Assembly (NCBI GenBank): GCA_044353195.1
Contig: JBILCJ010000083.1
Span: 1 to 9,032, forward strand
Direction: 5' to 3'
DNA: 9,032 nucleotides
Source of the DNA: UBA4416 sp044353195
Lineage (GTDB): Bacteria > Bacteroidota > Bacteroidia > B-17B0 > Aurantibacillaceae
Shown in pieces: positions 1 through 7,800 of this stretch. A program made the translations under genes and the position numbers. A model generated the notes under the pieces. The model was given only the letters and a program-made list of their open reading frames with translations. It was not told where the DNA came from and did no database searches. Positions within the stretch are counted from its first letter, which is position 1; each line of letters opens with the position of its first letter.

Positions 1-56
1 TTTCCAATTGTAAAACATAGTGCAAGTATAATCATTTTTGATGATTATTTTGATGC

Positions 57-2549
57 CTAAAACTTCATTTGTAATTTTAAATTGAGCTGTCTTCTTGTTA
101 AATAATTAGGCACAGCATATTGGCGATTCGTGACATCAGTTACCCACGTGTAAGACACTGTATTATTTACTTGCAATAAGTTAAATACTTCTATGCTGAT
201 AAACATGTCTTTTAAATGATGAAACGGATTGTGTTTTGAAACCGTTTGCCCTTCTTTAATAATTTGATACGCAAAACCAATATCAACTCGACGATAAGGT
301 GGCATTCTAAAAATTTGTTTCCAACGCTCATGATCGGGAGGACCAAACGGTAAGCCAGAACCAAACTGCATATTTAAATACATTTTACAGGCTGGCAGCA
401 TTGGTAAATAATCTTGAAAAAACATACCAAACGTAACACGCTGATCTGTTGGCCTTGGAATGTAGCCAGGATTTAAAACAGTGCTATCGGTTGCTTTTGT
501 ATCAAACGTATAGCCACTAATAATTTCTTCACCGTTGGCATTAAAATAGGTTACTTTTCTGTCGTCGGCAATATCTTCCATGGTTTTTAAAAAACCAATG
601 GTAGCCCACGATTCGATGCCTTTAATAAAATCGCCATTAATTCTTACATCGGCTCCTGTTGTGTAACCAACCGAATTATTTTTTGCAAAATAACGAATGC
701 GTGTATTGTCAACTTCATATGGAATTAACTGTTTCATTTCTTTATAATACGTGGCAATGATTAATTTGAAAGGGCGATTCCACATACGGAAATTATAATC
801 ACTAGACAATAAAAAATGAATCGATTGTTGTGCTTTGATTTGACGATTAATTTGTCCGTCAAAGCCACGCATTTCGCGGTAAAAAGGAGGTTGATAATAA
901 TAACCCCAAGACGCTCTGAATAAAACATCTTTTTTCCAATTGGGTTTATACGAAAGTGTAACGCGAGGAGATGTAACCGTTTGTTTATTATAGTCCCAAT
1001 AATTAGCTCGCAAGCCAGCTGTAACAGATAATTCTGATGAATCCGATAATGATATCATTTTAGAATATTGCATGTAACCTTGCACACGATTGGTTTCTAA
1101 ATTTATCTTTGTTTTTACAACGTCTAATAAATTTATTTCATTGGGATTGTATGGACTTATATAACCAGCAGAATCAATGGTTCGCCACTCACTTAGTTTA
1201 TCATTGATGATTTCATGTTGCAAACGAGCGCCCCAGGTAAACTCACTATTTTTTGAAATATAACGCGTTCCTTTATGTTCAATGTTCATCACAGTGGCGT
1301 CAATTCGGTTTCGTCCGAAATTTAAAAATGTTCCAACACCACGATTGAAAGCTACTTGACCAAAATTATCTTTACCAAAATCCGCTTCTAACTGATCGAT
1401 ATAATATTGACCTTGCACATTGAAATGCTCTTGCTCTTGCGCATGATAAGCCGATGTAATGAGTTTTAATTTTGTTTTCGGATTAGGGCGATACGTGGTG
1501 GAAACGCCTCCCATAAAGGTGTTATAACTTGTTTCTTCTCTGCCATCAAAATAAATTTTTAAACTCACTGCATTATTAACAGTTCCAAAAGTTGTTTCTC
1601 TAGTCTCAGGAATTACCGTATATTTATTACTGGCAATATTTCCTAAAACCTCAACACTCCATTTTTCGTTTAATGTAACCGTGATGAATGATTGCACATC
1701 ATAAAAACGTGGGCGGTATTCGCCTTTGGTATCAAGCCCTTTTAATAAATACGAATTGGATTTATAACGGGAACCTAAACTCCATGCTACAACTCTGTTT
1801 TTTGAAACACCTTCCAAATGCATGGCTCCACCTAATAAACTGCCACTTACACCACCTGCAAATTTCAATGGTTTTTTATATGTAATATCTAACACAGAGG
1901 ACATTTTATCACCGTACTTGGCTTCAAATCCTCCTGCCGAAAAATTGATGTTACTTACCATATCTGGATTTGCAAAACTCAATCCTTCTTGTTGCCCACT
2001 GCGTGCTAAAAACGGGCGATACACTTCAATGTCATTCACGTAAACTAAATTCTCATCAAAATTTCCTCCTCTTACTGAGTAACCACTTGTTAATTCATTA
2101 TTACTACTTACACCAATTTGTGTTTTAATTAATCCTTCAATACCACCACCAACATTGGGAATGTAAAAGAAATTTTTCGGGTCGATGTGAATAGATTCGG
2201 TAGTGCGATTTTCGGCTACAATTTCAATCACTTGAAATTCTTTAGCATCTAAAGCCGCATTTAAAATTATTTTTTCGTCGGGCTTTGCGCGTATTTTTTT
2301 ATTGAGTTGCTTATAACTCATGTTGTAAACAGAAATCGTAATGTCTTTATTGGCCGGTATGACTAACGTGTAATTTCCTTTTTTATCAGACACCGTTATT
2401 TTTGAACCATCTTCTAAAACCGCTATTTGAACATCTTGCACAGGTTCACCATCAGCATCTTTAACCACACCAGAAATGGTAGCCGTTTGACTCAACCCAC
2501 TAATTGAAGCCAACATCAATAGACATATATAAATGTTTTTTTGTAACAC
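57..2549 (-). CDS. TonB-dependent outer-membrane receptor with CarboxypepD_reg-like N-terminal domain
   Basis: This 830-residue protein is an outer-membrane active transporter; substrate uptake would be powered by the TonB/ExbBD complex. Residues 1-21 look like a signal peptide (basic K4, hydrophobic core, end near GLSQ). Residues 23-100 form a carboxypeptidase-D-regulatory-like beta-sandwich (ISGVVKDADGEPV, then DKKGNYTL), typical of Bacteroidota receptors. Residues about 105-115 may serve as the TonB box. The plug spans about 130-225, with SVRGGNFDE at 158-166 and GGFEAKYGD at 206-214. The rest is beta-barrel ending in an aromatic residue (KLQMKF). The start is GTG at 2549-2547; the first in-frame ATG is codon 12 and would destroy the signal peptide. 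No SusD-like partner is adjacent, so it is not called SusC. The substrate cannot be read from sequence. It lies 60 bp behind lhgO on the same strand and may be partly cotranscribed, but a promoter-like sequence sits in the gap. Confidence 0.93.
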   Translation of the reverse strand: MLQKNIYICLLMLASISGLSQTATISGVVKDADGEPVQDVQIAVLEDGSKITVSDKKGNYTLVIPANKDITISVYNMSYKQLNKKIRAKPDEKIILNAALDAKEFQVIEIVAENRTTESIHIDPKNFFYIPNVGGGIEGLIKTQIGVSSNNELTSGYSVRGGNFDENLVYVNDIEVYRPFLARSGQQEGLSFANPDMVSNINFSAGGFEAKYGDKMSSVLDITYKKPLKFAGGVSGSLLGGAMHLEGVSKNRVVAWSLGSRYKSNSYLLKGLDTKGEYRPRFYDVQSFITVTLNEKWSVEVLGNIASNKYTVIPETRETTFGTVNNAVSLKIYFDGREETSYNTFMGGVSTTYRPNPKTKLKLITSAYHAQEQEHFNVQGQYYIDQLEADFGKDNFGQVAFNRGVGTFLNFGRNRIDATVMNIEHKGTRYISKNSEFTWGARLQHEIINDKLSEWRTIDSAGYISPYNPNEINLLDVVKTKINLETNRVQGYMQYSKMISLSDSSELSVTAGLRANYWDYNKQTVTSPRVTLSYKPNWKKDVLFRASWGYYYQPPFYREMRGFDGQINRQIKAQQSIHFLLSSDYNFRMWNRPFKLIIATYYKEMKQLIPYEVDNTRIRYFAKNNSVGYTTGADVRINGDFIKGIESWATIGFLKTMEDIADDRKVTYFNANGEEIISGYTFDTKATDSTVLNPGYIPRPTDQRVTFGMFFQDYLPMLPACKMYLNMQFGSGLPFGPPDHERWKQIFRMPPYRRVDIGFAYQIIKEGQTVSKHNPFHHLKDMFISIEVFNLLQVNNTVSYTWVTDVTNRQYAVPNYLTRRQLNLKLQMKF

Positions 2550-2587
2550 GTGGTTTATAACGACTTTGAATGGTAAATATTGTTGAA

Positions 2588-2615
2588 GAAACGTAATCAG
2601 TTTTAAAATTTACAA
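2588..2615 (-). promoter_or_regulatory. Candidate Bacteroidota-type promoter for the TonB-dependent receptor
   Basis: On the minus strand TTG (2615-2613) is followed after 17 bases by TACGTTTC (2595-2588). This matches the phylum's -7 consensus TAnnTTTG at seven of eight positions (last base C instead of G). Transcription would begin roughly 30 bases upstream of the GTG start. The -33 element overlaps the last codons of lhgO. Short AT-rich motifs like this arise by chance, so this is only a candidate. Confidence 0.3.
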
Positions 2616-3830
2616 GTTAAAATTCTTTTGTGCTTGCATGGCAATTTCATTTCCATAAGCCAAAGAAGCGGTTGCTGCTGGCGATGGAGAATTAATCACG
2701 TGCATCGAATTTCCTTTAAACTCAATTTTAAAATCATCTTCCATATTTCCTTCGCCATTTAAAGCCATGGCTCTAATACCACAACGATCAGCAGGCACAA
2801 TGTCGTCCATTTGTAAATCAGGAATTAATTTGCGTAATCGATTTAAGAAATACACTTTACTAAATGCACCACGGTATTCGTCTAAACCAAATCGCCAATG
2901 CTTTTTAAAGAACTTCCACGTACCCATAAAACCAAATGCTTCTAAGGTATCTTTTAAATTAAAAGCCGTTTTGCTATACCCTTCGCGATCAAAAACAAAC
3001 ACTGCATTTGGCCCACACTCTACTCCACCTTTAATCATGCGCGTGAAATGAACACCTAAGAAAGGAAATTCAGGATTGGGAACTGGGTAAATTAAATTCT
3101 TAACTTTTTGTCTGCCTTTTTCAGTTAAATCATAATAATCACCTCTGAAGCCAACAATAGCTGAATCGGTTTTAACATGATCTTTTTTTGTAATTCTATC
3201 AGCTTGTAAACCTGCGCAAGAAATAACGTACTTAGCATTAAATGTTCCTTTTTCGGTAACGACGTCAGTTGTATTATCTTTTTTAATGAAATCAATGACT
3301 TTATGTTCCGTTAATACTTTACTTCCGTTATTGTTGGCATGAATAAGTTCCACATATTTGCGCGCCACATCAGCATAATCAATAATACCTGTGCATGGCA
3401 CCCAAATGCCCGCAATGCCAACACAATGTGGCTCAATCTCTTTAATACGTTTTGCATCAATCAATTCGATTCCTTCCACACCATTTGCCACACCATTATT
3501 AAATACTTTATGGATGTGCGCCAACTCACTTTCTTCGGTAGCTACAATAATTTTACCACACACATCATGTGGGATGTTATGTTCATTAACAAAAGCCATC
3601 AATTCTCTTCGGCCTTCTACGCATTTAATTGCCTTGTAAGAACCTGGTTTGTAATAAATACCCGAATGGATTACGCCCGAGTTATGACCCGTTTGGTGTG
3701 CTGCTACTTCTTTTTCTTTTTCTAAAACTAAGATGGTTAAATGTGGATGATGTTGATTGAGTTTGTAAGCCGTTGCTAAACCAACAATTCCGCCACCTAC
3801 AACAATTATATCAAAATTTGTATTGCTCAT
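2610..3830 (-). CDS. lhgO: L-2-hydroxyglutarate oxidase (FAD-dependent)
   Basis: A 406-residue FAD-dependent oxidoreductase of the DAO fold, close in size to E. coli LhgO (about 420). The family oxidises L-2-hydroxyglutarate to 2-oxoglutarate and passes electrons to the membrane quinone pool; in many organisms it repairs L-2-hydroxyglutarate made by side activity of malate or lactate dehydrogenase. Visible features are the dinucleotide-binding loop VGGGIVGLATAYKL (11-24), the acidic E37 ending the second strand (LVLEKE), and the family signature QTGHNSGVIHSGIYYKPGS (46-64) near the flavin. Near the C-terminus are GIRAMALNGEG (351-361) and the FAD-contacting NSPSPAATASLAYG (380-393). Start is ATG at 3830-3828 without a Shine-Dalgarno sequence. 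A weak TATATTTA element (3862-3855, minus) lies upstream without a well-spaced TTG. It is divergent from the FAH-family gene and precedes the TonB receptor by 60 bp. A more distant glycerol-3-phosphate dehydrogenase-like role is less likely given the HSG signature. Confidence 0.92.
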   Translation of the reverse strand: MSNTNFDIIVVGGGIVGLATAYKLNQHHPHLTILVLEKEKEVAAHQTGHNSGVIHSGIYYKPGSYKAIKCVEGRRELMAFVNEHNIPHDVCGKIIVATEESELAHIHKVFNNGVANGVEGIELIDAKRIKEIEPHCVGIAGIWVPCTGIIDYADVARKYVELIHANNNGSKVLTEHKVIDFIKKDNTTDVVTEKGTFNAKYVISCAGLQADRITKKDHVKTDSAIVGFRGDYYDLTEKGRQKVKNLIYPVPNPEFPFLGVHFTRMIKGGVECGPNAVFVFDREGYSKTAFNLKDTLEAFGFMGTWKFFKKHWRFGLDEYRGAFSKVYFLNRLRKLIPDLQMDDIVPADRCGIRAMALNGEGNMEDDFKIEFKGNSMHVINSPSPAATASLAYGNEIAMQAQKNFNL

Positions 3831-3851
3831 TTAAAAAGGATTGTAATTTTG
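3823..3851 (+). promoter_or_regulatory. Candidate promoter for the FAH-family gene
   Basis: On the plus strand TTG (3823-3825) and TAATTTTG (3844-3851) are separated by 18 bases. The second is an exact match to the Bacteroidota -7 consensus TAnnTTTG. Transcription would start near 3857, leaving a leader of about 40 bases before the ATG at 3900. The -33 element lies inside the first codons of the divergent lhgO, so the two genes may influence each other's transcription. Confidence 0.5.
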
Positions 3852-3899
3852 TGTTAAATATACCAATTTAGCTCTAAATTTTACTAATACCATCCAATA

Positions 3900-4511
3900 A
3901 TGAAAATAATTTGCATTGGCAGAAATTACGCCGAACACGCCAAAGAAATGAAAAGTGAAGTTCCTACAGAACCTGTGTTTTTTATGAAACCAGACACAGC
4001 TTTACTTAAAGACAATGAACCATTTTATTTCCCAGATTTTACGAAAGATTTGCACCACGAAATTGAAGTGGTTTTAAAAATATCGAAAGTGGGTAAACAC
4101 ATAGCAGAAGCTTTTGCCCATAAATATTACGAAGAACTCAGTGTGGGCATTGACTTTACAGCCCGCGATTTACAAGCACAATGCAAAGCAAAGGGTTTAC
4201 CTTGGGAAAAAGCAAAATCATTTGACGGCTCTGCTCCCATTGGAAAATTTGTAAAGAAAAGCGAATTAGGTGATTTACAAAACTTACACTTCGACCTCAG
4301 CATTAATAACGAACCTAGACAAAAAGGAAACACCAACGATTTACTATTTTCGTTTGACAAAGTGATTGCTTATGTGTCGCAATTTGTAACACTTAAAGTG
4401 GGCGATTTAATTTACACGGGAACTCCAGAAGGTGTTGGCCCCGTTGCCATTGGCGATAAATTAAAAGGCAGACTGAATGGTGTGGAGCTCTTTTGTTTTG
4501 AGGTAAAATAA
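3900..4511 (+). CDS. Fumarylacetoacetate hydrolase family protein, FAHD1-like (acylpyruvase / oxaloacetate decarboxylase type)
   Basis: This 203-residue protein is a single-domain FAH-fold metal enzyme, the length of FAHD1/YcgM-type members and much shorter than true fumarylacetoacetase. The protein opens with KIICIGRNYAEHAKE (2-16), the standard FAHD1 start. Metal ligands expected for the family are E54 and E56 (HHEIEVVL) and D85 (GIDFTARD). Catalytic-loop residues include K104 in PWEKAKSFDGSAPIG (101-115), and the C-terminal substrate loop is YTGTPEGVGP (172-181). Family members cleave acylpyruvates, decarboxylate oxaloacetate or act as oxaloacetate tautomerases using Mg2+ or Mn2+; sequence alone does not choose among these. 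It should be cytosolic (no signal peptide). The start is the ATG directly after the divergent intergenic region, with no Shine-Dalgarno sequence. The gene ends 26 bases before a hairpin terminator, so it appears monocistronic. Head-to-head placement with lhgO suggests a shared theme of TCA-cycle side-product handling (inference). Confidence 0.9.
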   Translation: MKIICIGRNYAEHAKEMKSEVPTEPVFFMKPDTALLKDNEPFYFPDFTKDLHHEIEVVLKISKVGKHIAEAFAHKYYEELSVGIDFTARDLQAQCKAKGLPWEKAKSFDGSAPIGKFVKKSELGDLQNLHFDLSINNEPRQKGNTNDLLFSFDKVIAYVSQFVTLKVGDLIYTGTPEGVGPVAIGDKLKGRLNGVELFCFEVK

Positions 4512-4530
4512 GTGACATAAACATCGTATT

Positions 4531-4567
4531 AAAAAAACCTCTTCAACCCACATTGAAGAGGCTTTTT
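4531..4567. terminator. Bidirectional rho-independent terminator after the FAH-family gene
   Basis: A perfect 9-bp stem CCTCTTCAA (4538-4546) pairs with TTGAAGAGG (4553-4561) around a 6-base loop (cccaca). On the plus strand the stem is followed by C then TTTTT (4563-4567). On the minus strand it is followed by seven T's (A-run at 4531-4537). It can stop transcripts from both sides, primarily the FAH-family gene that ends at 4511. Confidence 0.88.
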
Positions 4568-4611
4568 ATTATATTTGATTTTCGCGTTACGATTTGGCTA
4601 TTAAAAATAAT

Positions 4612-4777
4612 ATGAAGTATAAAAACATCAGAGAAGAGGAATTAAAAAATAAAGTAGGTGCAGATCGGTTTAAACAATTTGATACCACCGAAATTTTAGG
4701 AAATATTGATTTTACAATGTTTCTAAATGTTTGAAAAAACGCACTCGATGATTACTGAAGCTCGCGAGGCAGTCAAC
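4612..4777 (+). pseudogene. Probable frameshifted N-terminal remnant of a large restriction-modification methylase (type IIG / Eco57I-like)
   Basis: An ATG at 4612 opens 40 codons ending at TGA 4732-4734. The peptide includes IREEELKNKVGAD (6-18), then FKQFDTTEILGNIDFTMF (20-37). From memory this resembles the first residues of large Bacteroidota type II restriction/DNA-methylase proteins, which begin with an EELKNKVA..F..FDTT.ILGNIDF pattern and continue into a LLWAEAK motif. Shifting by one base at about 4727 continues as MFEKTHSMITEAREAVN (4727-4777), where SMITEAR could match LLWAEAK, so one indel would join both parts. Full-length relatives are roughly a thousand residues; here the similarity ends just before the next terminator. 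No promoter of the local type is clear. It could instead be a genuine 40-residue peptide or chance; I cannot run a database search. Confidence 0.4.
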
Positions 4778-4790
4778 AAAAAAATATCAC

Positions 4791-4822
4791 AAAAAAACCC
4801 GATTAAATTAATCGGGCTTTTT
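4791..4822. terminator. Bidirectional rho-independent terminator after the T9SS surface protein
   Basis: A perfect 8-bp stem CCCGATTA (4798-4805) pairs with TAATCGGG (4809-4816) around a 3-base loop. On the minus strand it is followed by seven T's (A-run at 4791-4797), about 30 bases beyond the stop codon of the surface-protein gene, which is the expected place. On the plus strand it is followed by C and TTTTT (4818-4822), so it can also work in the other direction. Confidence 0.88.
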
Positions 4823-4844
4823 GTTAATTGTAAACTTAAAACGC

Positions 4845-7800
4845 TTAGTATTTTATTAATCTCTGCGATTTAGTATTTACGCCTTGTTTCACAACTACAT
4901 GATAAATAGCATTAGAAGGCAATTTACTTCCAATAGTTACATTACTAATATCTGCTTTATGAACAGACTTAGATTCAACTATATGTCCAAGCATATCATA
5001 AATCTCCACAACAACCTCTTCGTCATTGTCAGAAAAAATAGTGATGTTAAATGCTTCAACAGTTGGATTTGGATACAATACAACATCAAAATCGTTCATT
5101 AATTGTTGTTTATTTTGATTAGCACTTCTAAATGAAGAATAGGCACAATCACTGACAACAAAACTATTTGATGCTAAAGTTGAACTGTTATTAAGTGTAA
5201 CCGTTACTGTATAAATTCCTGGCATATTTACAGAAATAATAGAGTTAGTTGATCCATTTGACCATAAGTAACTACTAATGTTAGTGTTATTCAGTAATGA
5301 TAATGTGGTAGATGAACCAGAACAAATTTCGTCGTTACCAATAATAACAGCACTTGCGTTAGCACAATCATAATAGTTTAATGCAATATCATCTATTAAA
5401 TTTCCACAACCTGAAGTATATCCAGTAAGGGCTTCAAATTTAACTCTTACGAGTGTTTGAGTAGAATCACAAATATAGTTCGCGGCAATTTTTTTCCACA
5501 CATTGTGTGTTGCTGTTGCTGTAAATGTGTAGATATTAGTAGATGTTAATGGATTATAAAGTGTAACCTTAACCGATTCATTAGCAGAAGTTCTTCCTCT
5601 GTACATGAAACTTAACTGAAGCGTTTTTCCAGAAACCACATTTACATCCTGATAGATTTTACCATATGTGCTGCCATTTAATTCAATGTATTGACTTCCG
5701 TTTGGAATAGAAATACCTAACACATTTTTATGAATTTCTATTTTATTTCCATCCACTAAGTTCGTCCAATTAGACACAGAAACTATATTCCAAGGTGATG
5801 TTAATGCCGGATTTTCAAACGAACCATTTAATAATAAATTAGCTGAAGTTGGGCAATAACTTGCAGCACATGTATAAGAATTTACGGTAAGTTCTTTTAC
5901 TATGTTACATCCATTCGTAGTTGAAATAGTTACAGAATATGTACCAGAACTTGTTAAGTTTAATGAAGCTGTGGTAGCTCCATTATTCCAAAGGTAAGAT
6001 GTACCGCCAATTGCCGTAAGCACGTTTGACGTACCTGCACAAAATGCAGTAGAACCATTGATTGTAGCATAAGTTGCAAAATCATAAACTGTAAATGGTG
6101 ATGAAATACTTGTTGTACCATTTGCAAAAATTACTTTTACAAAATAATTACCTGGTGCGTTCACAGAAATCGTAGGAGTAGTAGCACCATTGCTCCATAA
6201 ATAACTTACCGCGTTGGAAGTATTAGTAACGCTTAAAACAGAAGATAAACTCGAATTACAAATGTATTGGTCTCCCAAAACAGCCACTGCATTAGGGCCA
6301 CAATCTAAATAATTTAAGATTACATTATCTAAATAATTGCCACTGCCTGGATACAGAGATTGAATTGTTTCTAATCGAACTCGCACTTTTGTTTGATTCG
6401 ATGCGGTAACATAAGAGCCTGTTATTTTTTTCCAAATACCAAAAACAGCCGTAACATCAAAGGTGTAAAAATTACTGTTGTTTATTGGATCAGAAAGTGT
6501 TACACGTAGCTTCTCAGCCCCAACTGCATTTACTCTGGCTCTGTGCACAAAACTTAAGTCTAAAGATTTGTTTGGTAAAACCGTAACATCTTGATGGATA
6601 TTACCTCTATTGTTAGCATTTAGCTCGATGTATTGTATTCCATTTGGTGAGGGAATCCAACAACCTGCGCAATATAAATTAGCACCATTGATTTCAATTT
6701 TATTTCCATCGGCTGCATTTGTCCAAAATGGCATTGTTTCAAAGCCATAATAACCATATTTAGGGGGATTTTCAAATGAACCATTTTGTAATAAATTATT
6801 AGTTGTTGGGCAAATTGGTGTACAATAATTTGCATTGATTGTTACAAATGAATTTGCTTCGCAACCATTTTCATTTACAACTGTTAAAGAGTAATTACCA
6901 CTTACAGTAGCAATTATAGTTTGGGTAGTAGCACCACCATTACTCCATAAATAAGTTGATCCACTAGTTGCTGTTAACGTTGTTGAATCTCCAAAACAAA
7001 AAGATGTTCCTTTAGATGATAAAATAGAAGTCGTAAATGTTTCTGGCTCATCTAAAGTCAAAGTTTTTAAAACATAACATCCATTGGCATCAGTTACGGT
7101 AAACGTATGAATACCTGCATACAAACCAATGGAAGAAGGGGAAATACTATATGGACCTGTTCCATTAGTGACTGTTAGCGTAGCATCTGTAGTTGCTCCA
7201 TGACAGGCAATTGTGCCAGATGATATAGTTGCTATTGGATTTTCGAAAACGGTAAACACACTTGTAACGGTGCAACTAGGATAAGATGCGTTTGGGGAAT
7301 ACGTAATAGTATAAGTGCCAACTGTAGATTCTGAAGCATCTATTTGTCCAGTTGTGGCATTTAAAGCTAATCCGCTTGCGCTCGAAAACGTTCCACCCGC
7401 AGGACTAAATACTGGTGTTACATCATTACCAGCTTGGCAAACACTTATACTTGGATAAACTAATGTTGGGTTGCAAGTATAACATCCTTCTAAAGTCAAT
7501 ACCATTGAACATAAGGCATCAGGGCTATTAGGACTTAGATCGCTTACTGTAAATGTAACCGTATGATTTCCATTACCCAAAGAACTCAATAAGGTTCCTG
7601 GAGCAGGACTTTGAGAAATAGTAAAACTGCAATCATCAAAAACAGACAGTTGCGGACGGTAATCAGGTAAAACACCAGAGCAAGAAGTTATTGTTTGGTT
7701 AGATGCGCAAGTTGCAATAATAGGAGCATTTGTTTCGTTTGAGCAATTTATAGAAATAGAACAACCTGCAATTTGACCAGAACATACAACACTTGTAGTC

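Noticed and set aside
30..46. Hairpin AATCAT / ATGATT after the TonB receptor as a terminator
   Set aside because: It has only six AT-rich pairs and lacks a T-run on the minus strand, so it is too weak to call.
57..2549. SusC-type glycan importer
   Set aside because: No SusD-like lipoprotein gene is next to it and the protein is shorter than typical SusC members; a generic TonB-dependent receptor is the safer call.
3339..3725. Plus-strand ORF of 128 codons opposite lhgO
   Set aside because: It is antisense to strongly conserved lhgO codons, and its product is rich in N, H and F with a polyphenylalanine tail. It is a shadow frame.
4127..4360. Minus-strand 77-codon ORF within the FAH-family gene
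   Set aside because: It is antisense to the catalytic core (D85, K104 region) of a clearly real gene and has no recognisable motif.
4761..4768. CTCGCGAG palindrome as a regulatory or restriction-related site
   Set aside because: It is a single 8-base palindrome inside the remnant with no second copy seen nearby, so it is best treated as chance.
4727..4873. Plus-strand ORF of 48 codons starting MFEKTHS
   Set aside because: Its second half reads through the terminator hairpin and into the antisense of the surface-protein end. Only its first part may be remnant coding sequence, so it is not an intact gene.
6620..6835. Minus-strand 71-codon ORF in another frame of the surface protein
   Set aside because: It overlaps the conserved jelly-roll-like domain entirely and its composition does not look like a real protein.
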